Shown here one piece after another: positions 47,249-55,765 of a DNA stretch of 64,000 nucleotides. Positions within the stretch are counted from its first letter, which is position 1; every line of letters starts with the position of its first letter. The position numbers and the translations under genes were made by a program. A model generated the notes under the pieces. The model did not search any database. It had not been told where the DNA came from and worked only from the letters and a program-made list of their open reading frames with translations. The stretch spans positions 496,001-560,000 of the forward strand of contig CAVWLO010000003.1 in the NCBI GenBank assembly GCA_963755985.1, in the 5' to 3' direction. This DNA comes from DASXMT01 sp963755985. GTDB lineage: Bacteria > Actinomycetota > Acidimicrobiia > Acidimicrobiales > RAAP-2.

Positions 47249-47947
47249 GTGGAACCTGTTCCCTCCACCAAACAGCTCCTGCGCTGGGGCGAGACCCTGT
47301 CTGCCATCGCGCGGACCGGTCTCGGCTTCACCGAATCCCTCTATGAGCAGGAGCGATTCGAGGAGATCCTCCGGGTAGCCGCCGATATCCGGGTAGCCGC
47401 CGATCAGGGCAACGATGGCGTCGAAGACGCCGACGGCCTGGTTGAAGAGTGGCTCTCCTCGGTCGGCAAGGGGGTCCCCGGTTATGTGACCCCAAAGGTG
47501 GCTGTGGGCGCGGCGGTGGGGAACGGCAAGGACGAGATGCTCCTGATCCAGCGGGCCGACTCGGGAGTCTGGCTCTATCCCACCGGTTGGGCCGACGTCG
47601 GCTACTCGGCGGCCGAGGTCGTGGTCAAGGAGGTCGAGGAGGAGACGGGGCTCGAGGTGGAGGTGGAGCGCCTGATCGCCGTGCTCGACGGCCTCCGGAT
47701 CGGCATGACCCGGGTCCCTCTGTACTCGCTGGTCTTCCAATGCCGGCCAGTGGGCGGGACGCTCAAGGCCCATCCACTCGAGTGTGCCGATGTCGGCTGG
47801 TTCCCGCTCGACAACCTTCCCCAGCCGCTGGCCGGCGCCGAGCGATGGAGCAAGCAGGTGTTCGCAGCCTTGCGAGGTGAGCCGATCGAGGTCCTGTACG
47901 ACCTCGTACGAAAGCCCATTTGGCGGGGCGACCCCGAGGCTTCTTGA
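47249..47947 (+). CDS. NUDIX hydrolase with N-terminal helical domain
   Basis: 232 residues from GTG 47249. The N-terminal 70 residues match the Nudix_N_2 type (L-L-R-W-G-E-T-L-S-A-I-A-R-T-G-L, Y-E-Q-E-R-F). The Nudix box is G-W-A-D-V-G-Y-S-A-A-E-V-V-V-K-E-V-E-E-E-T-G: the first Glu is Tyr and RE is KE, while the metal-binding E-x-x-E-E is kept. Relatives act on ADP-ribose or similar dinucleotides. Confidence 0.85.
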   Translation: MEPVPSTKQLLRWGETLSAIARTGLGFTESLYEQERFEEILRVAADIRVAADQGNDGVEDADGLVEEWLSSVGKGVPGYVTPKVAVGAAVGNGKDEMLLIQRADSGVWLYPTGWADVGYSAAEVVVKEVEEETGLEVEVERLIAVLDGLRIGMTRVPLYSLVFQCRPVGGTLKAHPLECADVGWFPLDNLPQPLAGAERWSKQVFAALRGEPIEVLYDLVRKPIWRGDPEAS

Positions 47948-48020
47948 GCGACCCGCTCGGGCGTCGGTCCGGAATCGCCCACCTCGCCCAGCCGATGTCG
48001 CCGACCTGGCCGACTCGCCC

Positions 48021-48545
48021 ATGAACGACTGGGGACAGCGCACCTACGGCGAGCCCTGCTCGGCCTGCGGGTTCTCGTGGGCAGCCCCGGTGGACATCGT
48101 GACTGCGGCCATCGATGACGCCCCGGTGGCGTTCGGGTCTCTGGTCGCAGGTCGGACCGGTGCCGAGCGGATGCCCTCGCTCGAATGGCCGGTCCAGGCC
48201 TATGTGTGGCACGCCGGCGACAACCTCCGGATCTGGGCGGAGCGCCTGGCCGCCTCCGCGTCGGGTTGGGGCCCGTCTGTCGCTGGATACGACCAGGATG
48301 ACCTGGCCCGGGCCCGCAACTATGCGACTATGCCGGTGTGTGCCGCAATGTGGTCGCTGGGCCGGGCCACCGGCGACTGGCGTGAGGCTGTCCGGATGGT
48401 GGGCGACCGGTCCGACGTGGTGATCGAGCATCAGGCGATGGGTTCGTTCACCCTCGACGACGTGACGAGGCAGGTCGGCCACGACGTCCATCATCACCTC
48501 GATGACGTGCGTCGGATCCTGGGCTACTGGGACGGCTCGACGTAG
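48021..48545 (+). CDS. DinB-like metal-dependent protein
   Basis: 174 residues from ATG 48021. A four-helix DinB fold with likely metal ligands in V-W-H-A-G-D-N-L-R and H-D-V-H-H-H-L-D-D-V. DinB-like proteins include mycothiol- or bacillithiol-dependent transferases, but the substrate here is unknown. It begins with a C-S-A-C-G motif. It starts 73 bp after the NUDIX gene. Confidence 0.75.
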   Translation: MNDWGQRTYGEPCSACGFSWAAPVDIVTAAIDDAPVAFGSLVAGRTGAERMPSLEWPVQAYVWHAGDNLRIWAERLAASASGWGPSVAGYDQDDLARARNYATMPVCAAMWSLGRATGDWREAVRMVGDRSDVVIEHQAMGSFTLDDVTRQVGHDVHHHLDDVRRILGYWDGST

Positions 48546-48748
48546 GAACGCCTTGCACAGGGCAGGGGTCAGGCGGTGGCCGGGGGTGGGCCAGGGGCAC
48601 CAGGGAGAACGGGAGTAGGCCCCCAGGAGCCCCGGGGCGGGAGTTGTGGATCGCCGGGGAGACCTCTAGGACCCTGGTAACCGGGCGAGCGGCAAGATCG
48701 ACGGCGAAGCTCGTGCCGGATCCGGGACCGTCGCTACACTCGCCTCTT

Positions 48749-49264
48749 GTGACCGACCGACGACCTGCACGAGCGACGGGCGCACGGGCTGCGGGAGGGA
48801 GCGGCAACGGCGACCGGCGTCGGGTCGTGACCATCACCGAGGCTCACGAGGTGAGCGACGACCTGGTCGCCGCGTTCGCCGAGCTGATCCCCCAGCTCTC
48901 GTCGTCATCTCCGGCTCCCACCGCGGCCGAGCTGGCCGAGATCGTGGCATCGCCGGCCACGGCGCTGTTCGTGGCCAGGGACGAGACCGGCACGGTGGTC
49001 GGCTCGCTGACGCTGGCCATGTTCCGGGTGCCCACCGGCGTGCTGTCGTGGATCGAGGACGTGGTCGTCGACCAGTCGGCCCGGGGGGCCGGCGCGGGCG
49101 AGAAACTAGTTGACGCCGCGCTCCGGCGGGCTGAAGCGGCGGGGGCCAAGTCGGTGGACCTCACCTCCCGGCCGAGCCGGGAGGCGGCCAACCGGCTGTA
49201 CCTGCGCGTCGGTTTCGACACCCGCCAGACCAACGTGTACCGGTACAAGATGTTTGGAAGCTGA
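48749..49264 (+). CDS. GNAT family N-acetyltransferase
   Basis: 171 residues from GTG 48749. GNAT core: G-T-V-V-G-S-L-T-L-A, W-I-E-D-V-V-V-D-Q-S-A-R-G-A-G-A-G-E-K-L-V (acetyl-CoA P-loop), and R-P-S-R-E-A-A-N-R-L-Y-L-R-V-G-F. Acetyl acceptor unknown. The upstream 200 bp show no gene. Confidence 0.85.
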   Translation: MTDRRPARATGARAAGGSGNGDRRRVVTITEAHEVSDDLVAAFAELIPQLSSSSPAPTAAELAEIVASPATALFVARDETGTVVGSLTLAMFRVPTGVLSWIEDVVVDQSARGAGAGEKLVDAALRRAEAAGAKSVDLTSRPSREAANRLYLRVGFDTRQTNVYRYKMFGS

Positions 49265-49351
49265 CGCTTCGGCGCTGACGCTTCGGCGCTGACGCTTCGG
49301 CGCTGACGCCCGGGCGCTGACGCGTCGGCGCTGACACCCGGGCGCTGACGC
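49262..49351. repeat. 15-bp tandem repeat after the GNAT gene
   Basis: About six copies of GCTGACGCTTCGGCG with variants (CCCGGGCG, CGTCGGCG). They begin at the GNAT stop codon and end just before the next ribosome-binding region. Confidence 0.85.
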
Positions 49352-49379
49352 CCCACCAACCAGGCAGAGGAGACGCACC

Positions 49380-50516
49380 ATGGCCGACATCCAGGGAACT
49401 TGCGACGAGCGATTCGAAGGGGTCCGTGATGCGCTGTCCGGCAGCCTTGACGCCGGCACCGACGTCGGTGCCTCGGTTGCCGTCCTCGTGGAGGGCGAAC
49501 CCGTGGTCGATATCTGGGGCGGGTTCGCCGACGAGGCGCGCACCGAGCCCTGGCAGCGCGACACCATCACCAACGTCTGGTCGACGACCAAGACCATGAC
49601 GTTCCTCTGCGCGCTCATGCTCGCCGATCGGGGCGAGCTCGATTTCAACGCTCCAGTGGCCCGCTACTGGCCCGAGTTTGCCGCTGGAGGGAAAGCGGCC
49701 GTCGAGGTCCGCCAGCTCATGGCTCACACGGCCGGCCTCTCGGGGTGGACCGTCCAGATCGAGCCCGAAGACCTGGCCGATTGGGAGAAGTGCACCTCCC
49801 TGCTGGCCGCCCAGGAACCGTGGTGGGAGCCGGGGAGCGCATCGGGGTACCACGCCCTCACCCAGGGCTACCTCATCGGCGAGGTGGTCCGGCGGATCAC
49901 CGGCGTGACCATCGGAACCTGGTTCGCCAGCGAGGTAGCCGGACCGCTCGGAGCCGACTTCCACATCGGCCTGCCGGCCAGCGAAGACGACCGGGTGTCC
50001 CTGGTGATCCCGCCCGAGGCGGTCGGTCTGGCCGGTGCCGACCCGGGGAGCACCGCGGTCCGGACGTTCACCAGCCCGCTCCTCGATGCGGCCATGGCCA
50101 CACAGACGTGGTGGCGGCGGGCCGAGATCCCCGCGGCCAACGGCCAGGGCAACGCGCGCTCGGTGGCGACGGTCCAGTCGATCATCGCCGGCCGCGGTGA
50201 GGCACGAGGCGTCCGGCTCCTCTCGCCTGAGGGCTGTGACATCGTCTTCGAGGAGCAAGCCAACGGCAAGGATCTCGTGCTCGGGGTGCCCATGCGCTTC
50301 GGGATGGGTTATGGGCTCAGCGGCGAGCTGATGCCGATGGGCCCTCGGGCCTGTTTTTGGGGCGGCTACGGCGGGTCGCTCATCGTGATGGACCAGGACG
50401 CGGGGCTGACGGTGTCGTACGTGATGAACAGGATGGAGAGCGGGCTCACCGGAGACCTCCGCGGCGCCAACATTGTGTTGGGAGCGGTGATGGGCCTGGC
50501 CGGGAAGGGCGATTGA
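49380..50516 (+). CDS. Serine hydrolase of the class C beta-lactamase / family VIII esterase type
   Basis: 378 residues. S-T-T-K is the S-x-x-K nucleophile box and Y-H-A the Y-x-N-type box (residues W-E-P-G-S-A-S-G-Y-H-A-L). The C-terminal G-Y-G-G-S-L can play the K-T-G role. No signal peptide, so it acts in the cytoplasm, which favours esterase activity over antibiotic hydrolysis. Intact. Confidence 0.87.
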   Translation: MADIQGTCDERFEGVRDALSGSLDAGTDVGASVAVLVEGEPVVDIWGGFADEARTEPWQRDTITNVWSTTKTMTFLCALMLADRGELDFNAPVARYWPEFAAGGKAAVEVRQLMAHTAGLSGWTVQIEPEDLADWEKCTSLLAAQEPWWEPGSASGYHALTQGYLIGEVVRRITGVTIGTWFASEVAGPLGADFHIGLPASEDDRVSLVIPPEAVGLAGADPGSTAVRTFTSPLLDAAMATQTWWRRAEIPAANGQGNARSVATVQSIIAGRGEARGVRLLSPEGCDIVFEEQANGKDLVLGVPMRFGMGYGLSGELMPMGPRACFWGGYGGSLIVMDQDAGLTVSYVMNRMESGLTGDLRGANIVLGAVMGLAGKGD

Positions 50517-50610
50517 TCGGATCTCGCTCGATGTCTCCCCCGACGTCCTGATCAGGTCTCGCTGGGCGTCTTGGCCGCGTTCGGCCGGTTGATGGGGCGC
50601 CTATCGTGGG

Positions 50611-50890
50611 CAGGCAGTCCTGAGGCAGTCCTGAGGCAGTCCTGCGGCGGTACTGAGGCGGTCCTGCGGCAAGGCAGGGGAAAGCCAGCGTCAGTCCTGC
50701 GGCAAGGCAGGGGAAAGCCAGCGTCAGTCCTGCGGCAATGCAGCGGCGATCCAGCGCCAGTTCAAGCGCCAGTCCGCAGTCCAGCGGCAGCCCACAGCCC
50801 AGCAGCCCACAGCCCAGCAGCCCACAGCCCACAGCCCACAGCCCACAGCCCACAGCCCACAGCCCACAGCCCACAGCCCACAGCCCAGCG
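50611..50890. repeat. Composite minisatellite between two genes
   Basis: The 396-bp gap after the hydrolase holds three repeat types in a row: a GAGGCAGTCCT 11-mer (about 50611-50660), two exact 33-bp units (50663-50695, 50696-50728) with a partial third, and about ten copies of the heptamer CAGCCCA (about 50790-50885). No gene is supported in it. Confidence 0.9.
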
Positions 50891-50913
50891 GCAGTCCGAA
50901 CGACGGGAGACCC

Positions 50914-52269
50914 ATGCATTTCGTGATCATCGGGGGCGGACCGGCCGGCAGCCAGGCCGCCACCTATGCGGCTCGGCTCGGTGTGGACGTGACCCTGATC
51001 GAGCGGGACTTGATCGGCGGAGCAGCCAACCTCTTGGACTGCATCCCGTCCAAGGCGATGATCGCCACCGGTGGCGCCATGTCCTATCTCGGCCGGATCG
51101 GCGGCATGGGGGTGGACGACGTGGAGGGCAAGCTTGACCTCGATCGGCTCCGGGCACGGATCACCAGCATCACTGACCGACTGGAAGCGAGCATCGACCA
51201 GATCCTCCGGAGCCAGAACGCCGAGCTGATCCGTGGCACCGGTCGCTTGGTCGGTCCCCATACCGTTCTGGCCGAGACGGAGGCGGGAACCCGGACCATC
51301 GAAGCCGATGCCGTGCTCCTCAGCACCGGGAGCCGGCCGCGGCTCCCGGACTGGGCCCAGCTCGACGGTGATCGGATCCTGACCACCCGAGATGCCTATC
51401 CACCCAATGAGCTACCCGAGCATCTGGTCGTGGTCGGTTCGGGCGTCACCGGCGTGGAGTTCGTCCACATGTTCTCCTCGCTCGGGTCCGAGGTGACCCT
51501 GGTGGTCAGCCGGGAGCAGGTACTCCCACGAAAGGACCCCGAAGTCGCCGCGGTGCTGGAGGACGACTTCTTGCGGCGCGGCGTGCGCCTGTTGAAGGGT
51601 GCTCGTGCGGTCGGAATCGACCGGACCCCGGCAGGAGTGACGGTCCGCTGCGATGACGGGAGGATCGTCCAGGGCTCGCACGCCTTGTTGGCCATCGGGT
51701 CGATCCCCAATTCCGAGGGACTGGGATTGGAGTCGGCCGGTTTGAGTGTGGACCCCGGCGGCTACGTCCCGGTGAACCATCACTGCCAGACCACCGCCCC
51801 CCATATCTACGCCGCCGGCGATCTCTCGGGGAAGCTGCCGCTCGCGTCGGTGGCCTTCATGCAGGGACGCAAGATCGCCGAGCATGTCGTGGTGGGCCAC
51901 ACCGCGGCCCACCGGCACCTCAACTACGACAAGGCCGCCTCTGCTATCTTCACCGAGCCAGAGATTGCCGACGTCGGACTGGCCGAGGCGGATGCCTTCG
52001 CCGAGGGACGGAAGATACGGGTGACCAAGGTCCCCTTTGCCGCCACGGCCAAAGCGCTGATCAACAACGACCCGAGGGGCTTTGTCAAGATCCTCTCGGA
52101 TCCAGCGACCGGCGTGGTCCTTGGAGGCTCGATCGTCGGACAGAACGCCGCTGAGCTGATTTCGGTCCTGGCGGTGGCGGTGACGGCCGGCCTGCGGGTC
52201 GGCGACATCGTCGAGAGCATGCTCGTGCACCCGTCCCTGGCCGAGGCCCTGGCCGAGGCGGCGGAATAG
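50914..52269 (+). CDS. NAD(P)H-dependent FAD oxidoreductase, LpdA (Rv3303c)-like
   Basis: 451 residues. G-G-G-P-A-G-S FAD fold; at the active site G-G-A-A-N-L-L-D-C-I-P-S-K the first redox cysteine of disulfide reductases is replaced by Ala, as in mycobacterial LpdA (a quinone reductase, not a lipoamide dehydrogenase). V-V-G-S-G-V-T-G-V-E-F is the NAD(P) site and Y-A-A-G-D-L-S-G-K-L-P-L-A-S-V-A the second FAD motif. Its promoter region lies in the minisatellite. Confidence 0.88.
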   Translation: MHFVIIGGGPAGSQAATYAARLGVDVTLIERDLIGGAANLLDCIPSKAMIATGGAMSYLGRIGGMGVDDVEGKLDLDRLRARITSITDRLEASIDQILRSQNAELIRGTGRLVGPHTVLAETEAGTRTIEADAVLLSTGSRPRLPDWAQLDGDRILTTRDAYPPNELPEHLVVVGSGVTGVEFVHMFSSLGSEVTLVVSREQVLPRKDPEVAAVLEDDFLRRGVRLLKGARAVGIDRTPAGVTVRCDDGRIVQGSHALLAIGSIPNSEGLGLESAGLSVDPGGYVPVNHHCQTTAPHIYAAGDLSGKLPLASVAFMQGRKIAEHVVVGHTAAHRHLNYDKAASAIFTEPEIADVGLAEADAFAEGRKIRVTKVPFAATAKALINNDPRGFVKILSDPATGVVLGGSIVGQNAAELISVLAVAVTAGLRVGDIVESMLVHPSLAEALAEAAE

Positions 52270-52481
52270 CCGGGAGGCGGGCCGAGTTGCCGTGGCCGGT
52301 TTGGAAGCCGGCGCGGCCCGTCGCGAGGCCCGTGCCGCCGGCCGACTAGCCACGACCGGCCGAGTAGGCCGCGTTACCGGCGCAAGCTGAGGGTGGCCGA
52401 GTAGCCCTCGCCGCCGGCCGAGCAGCCCGGCCTTTCCCTCTCTCGGGTTGGGCTGTTACACCGGAATGTCATCCTGATTGC

Positions 52482-53708
52482 ATGATGTATTCGAACCTTC
52501 AGCGGATTGCATCGAAACTACGTGAAGAGGTGGGCGAGTTTGAGCCCGAGCGCGTCTCGGGCCCCGACGCCGCCCGCTTGCTCGAGGCGTTCGCCACCAT
52601 CGAAAAGCTGGCGGCCGCAGGCAAGCTGCTCGCCGCCCGCCGGGTCGACTCGTCCAACGTGTGGCGGAAGGACGGGCATCGGTCGGCCGCCGACATGATG
52701 GCCCGCAAGACCGGCACCGGTCTCGGTTCGGCCATCAACTCCTTGCAGACGGCGCGGCAGCTCGGCTCCCTTCCTGGCACCGAGGAAGCCCTGCGGGACG
52801 GCCGGTTGTCGGAGGCCCAGACCAAGGAGATCGCAGGTGCGGCGATCCACAAGCCCGACGCGGAGGACGAACTCGTCGAGGCGGCTGGTCAGACCATGAA
52901 CGTCCTGAAACTGCGATGCCGCCGGGTCCGCGCCACCGCTGACGACGGCACATCCCGCTACGAGAAGATCCGACGTGGTCGCTACCTGCGCCATTGGACC
53001 GACACCGAAGGGGCGGTCAGGTTCGACGCCCGGCTAACCCCCGACGAGGGGGCCAAGCTCGTGGCCGTGGTGAAGTCGGAGAGCGCGAGACTGGCGGCCG
53101 AGGGCCAGCGTTGTGGCCGCCAAGAGCCGATGGCCGCATATGCAGCGGACGCGCTTGTCGGCCTGGCCAACGCCTCGTCCTCCGACCGTTCGTCAGGCCC
53201 GTCGACCATGGTCCACGTGCGAGTCGACCATGAGGCCCTGGTCCGGGGTCACCTCGAGCCGGGCGAGATCTGCGAAATACCGGGGATCGGACCGATTCCC
53301 GTTGCGGCGGCCCGGCGGCTGGCAGGGGATTCGATCCTCAGCGTGCTGGTGACCAATGGCGTCGACGTCACGGGCGTCGCCCACGCCGGAAGAACGATTC
53401 CGGCGTCCATCCGCAGGGCGATTATCGAGCGCGATCCTCATTGTGTGGTCCCGGGATGTGACGTCAGAGAGGGGCTCGAGATCGATCACCTGATTCCCGT
53501 AAACGAGCGTGGGCCAACCAAGCTCGACAATCTTGCTCGGCTCTGTCACTGGCACCACTACCTCAAGACGCATCAAGGCCACGTCCTCGCGCACGAGGGC
53601 GACGACTGGTGGTGGCGTCCGCCGAACCGATTGCCGGCACCGAGCATTGCATTGGCTGAGCCAGACGGGTCGAGGTCCGAACACCAACCGCGCTTGGCGA
53701 TCGAGTAG
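52482..53708 (+). CDS. DUF222/HNH endonuclease-domain protein (13E12 repeat family)
   Basis: 408 residues. The N-terminal DUF222 helical region (A-T-I-E-K-L-A-A-A-G-K-L-L-A-A-R-R-V, S-A-A-D-M-M-A-R-K-T-G) precedes a C-terminal HNH motif: C-V-V-P-G-C, L-E-I-D-H-L-I-P, N-L-A-R-L-C-H-W-H-H. Such genes are multicopy and often mobile in actinobacteria; cleavage activity is largely untested. Preceded by 212 bp of GC-rich sequence with nothing recognised. Confidence 0.9.
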   Translation: MMYSNLQRIASKLREEVGEFEPERVSGPDAARLLEAFATIEKLAAAGKLLAARRVDSSNVWRKDGHRSAADMMARKTGTGLGSAINSLQTARQLGSLPGTEEALRDGRLSEAQTKEIAGAAIHKPDAEDELVEAAGQTMNVLKLRCRRVRATADDGTSRYEKIRRGRYLRHWTDTEGAVRFDARLTPDEGAKLVAVVKSESARLAAEGQRCGRQEPMAAYAADALVGLANASSSDRSSGPSTMVHVRVDHEALVRGHLEPGEICEIPGIGPIPVAAARRLAGDSILSVLVTNGVDVTGVAHAGRTIPASIRRAIIERDPHCVVPGCDVREGLEIDHLIPVNERGPTKLDNLARLCHWHHYLKTHQGHVLAHEGDDWWWRPPNRLPAPSIALAEPDGSRSEHQPRLAIE

Positions 53709-54077
53709 GACATGGATACACGCGGCTCCTTCGGCCCAAAGCGCCGCGGCCCCACTGAACTCCCGCCGGACCAGGGTGGTGCCCCAACCGCTCGCCCCGC
53801 CGCGGACCAGGCTGCCCCAACCGCTCGCCCCGCCGGGGCCGATCGAGCCGCACGCGCCGCGAACCTGACCGAACCGCCGGTGTCGACGGCGCGATCGAAC
53901 AGTCCGTGTTGTCGCGGGACGGGACCATCGGTGTCGTCTCCGGTCATGGATTGCGGACCCTCCTGACGACGCATCGATCTTCGGGTGAAGGAGGTGGAAC
54001 ACGCTCGGTCGTCTCTGAACGAGGCCGAAGGGTAGATTCGAGAGTCACCAGAAGTCCACGGCGAGCGAGGGGGCCAC
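53709..54077. other. Gene-poor gap with a direct repeat
   Basis: Contains two near-identical copies (starting at 53769 and 53805) of a GACCAG...CCCCAACCGCTCGCCC segment. An open frame here is low-complexity and not supported as a gene. Confidence 0.5.
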
Positions 54078-54431
54078 ATGCTGGGAATCGTTCTGGCGCG
54101 GAAGCTGCGCGAGGGAAAGACCTACGAGGACTTCCGGGCAGCCTGGTTCCCCGAGATCGGGTACGGGACGCCTGCACGAATTCTGGCGGGCCCCGGCATC
54201 GTCGACCAGCGAGAGATCGTGACTGTGGGGTTCGTCGACGCTGATCCCGAGGATCTGGTCGACCTCGGGGATCGGTTGGCTGCGGCCGAGATAGGCCGGC
54301 TCGACCGAATCGCTGAGGTCTGCGAGAGTACCGAGATCCGCTTGGTCTTCGAGATAGCCGATGACGATGACTTCGGGGGCGACCCCGGCCCAACGGTTCC
54401 CGGAATCCGCGGCTATCCCTGGGTGAAGTGA
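54078..54431 (+). CDS. Conserved hypothetical, monooxygenase-like dimeric barrel possible
   Basis: 117 residues, begins M-L-G-I-V-L-A-R-K-L-R-E-G-K-T-Y-E-D-F-R-A-A-W and has R-E-I-V-T-V-G-F-V-D. The E-D-F-R-x-A-W pattern and size suggest an alpha/beta ferredoxin-like barrel related to ABM-type proteins, but this is only an impression. Convergent with larC, 2 bp apart. Confidence 0.6.
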   Translation: MLGIVLARKLREGKTYEDFRAAWFPEIGYGTPARILAGPGIVDQREIVTVGFVDADPEDLVDLGDRLAAAEIGRLDRIAEVCESTEIRLVFEIADDDDFGGDPGPTVPGIRGYPWVK

Positions 54432-54433
54432 CT

Positions 54434-55765
54434 TCAGGCCGTTGGGTCCTCATCGCGATCGTGGCTCCCCGAATTCGAGCCGGCATCCGCGTCGTATTCG
54501 GATCGCCAAGCCTCCTCTGCCCGTGTCGCAACGTCTCGGAGTGGGAGCCCACTTTCCCGAGCCGCGCGGGCCACGTCCTCGAACTCGGCCTTGACCCGAC
54601 CCGGTGAGGACTTGATGCGGATGGTATGACCGTCGACGTCGACCGCGCCGATCGACCGCGAAAGGGGCCAGCGCTCGAGGGTCGAGCCTCGGACGCCGAG
54701 GGTTCCCGTCTCTGCGCTGAGCGAAGCTCGAAGCTGGGCGGCATCGGCCGGGTCGCACAGCACGTGAATGGTGGTCCCAGGGCGTCCCTTCTTCATCACG
54801 ATCGGGCTCAGCCAGGCATCGTGGGCGCCCAGCTCGAGGAGAGTCGATGCGGCGTAGGCCAGCTGCTCGCCGGTGGCATCGTCCACGTTGGCCTCGAGGA
54901 GCGTCACCGGCTGGCCCGCTCCAGCGTCGGGTGACGCTCCCGGGCGCGTGGACGGTTGCCCTATCACGACTTGGGTGCAGTTGGGTAGGTCGTCGAGCTC
55001 ACGACTCCCCGCACCAAACCCACTGGCGGCGATGCGCATCGCGGGCATCGGCCCGTATCCCGACGACAATGCGGCCAGTATGGCCGCCCCCGTGGGCGTG
55101 GTCAGCTCTACGGCCAGGTCCCGCCCCCACGTGGGTGCGCCTTCCAGCAGTGCGACCACCGCGGGCGCCGGGTTTGGCAGCATGCCGTGGGCGGCCCGCA
55201 CCATCCCGGTGCCGGTGGCCACGGGACTGGCCGTCACCACTTCGACGCCCAGCACCTCGAGTGCGGCGACGGTACCCACGACGTCCACGATGGTGTCGTG
55301 TCCTCCGACTTCGTGGAAGTGGACCTGCTCCACCGGTCGCCGGTGCAGACGTGCCTCGGCTTCGGCCAAAGCGGCAAAGACGGCCAGCGACCGCTGCGCC
55401 ACCCGGTCGGGCAGCCTCGCCTCTTCCACCATCGCCACGATGTGCCCGTGCGTTCTGACCACGACGTTGTCGGTGACCGACACCACCGCCCTGGTGGCGG
55501 CAATGCCCCCACGGAGCACCGCCTCGGTGTGGAGCGACCAGCCGCCGAACGGCAGTCGCCGGAGGAGGGACCGGACCTCGGCGAGCTCCGCCCCGGCGTC
55601 GAGGAGGCTGCCCAAGGCCATGTCCCCGGCAATGCCGGCATAGCAATGGAACCACGCAGTCGAGCCGCGACCGCTCGAGCGATGGCCGGGGGTCGAGCCC
55701 TGGCTGGTCGAACCGCGACCGGTCGAGCCCCGGTCGGTCGAACCTTCGAACCGCGCTCTGCTCAT
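54434..55765 (-). CDS. larC: LarC, nickel-insertion protein for nickel-pincer nucleotide
   Basis: 443 residues as one frame (in Lactiplantibacillus LarC needs a programmed frameshift). The usual start Y-L-D-C-F-S-G-I-S-G-D-M appears as W-F-H-C-Y-A-G-I-A-G-D-M at residue ~38, preceded by an unusual S-T-x-R-G-S-T repeat segment. Later: H-F-H-E-V-G-G-H-D-T-I-V-D, L-T-T-P-T-G-A-A-I-L, L-E-A-N-V-D-D-A-T-G-E and R-V-K-A-E-F-E-D. CTP-dependent nickel insertion into P2TMN. ATG overlaps the larB stop. Confidence 0.9.
   Translation of the reverse strand: MSRARFEGSTDRGSTGRGSTSQGSTPGHRSSGRGSTAWFHCYAGIAGDMALGSLLDAGAELAEVRSLLRRLPFGGWSLHTEAVLRGGIAATRAVVSVTDNVVVRTHGHIVAMVEEARLPDRVAQRSLAVFAALAEAEARLHRRPVEQVHFHEVGGHDTIVDVVGTVAALEVLGVEVVTASPVATGTGMVRAAHGMLPNPAPAVVALLEGAPTWGRDLAVELTTPTGAAILAALSSGYGPMPAMRIAASGFGAGSRELDDLPNCTQVVIGQPSTRPGASPDAGAGQPVTLLEANVDDATGEQLAYAASTLLELGAHDAWLSPIVMKKGRPGTTIHVLCDPADAAQLRASLSAETGTLGVRGSTLERWPLSRSIGAVDVDGHTIRIKSSPGRVKAEFEDVARAARESGLPLRDVATRAEEAWRSEYDADAGSNSGSHDRDEDPTA

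Noticed and set aside
53712..53966. Small frame after the HNH gene
   Set aside because: Pro/Ala/Arg low-complexity driven by a direct repeat, with no ribosome-binding site and no homology recognised.
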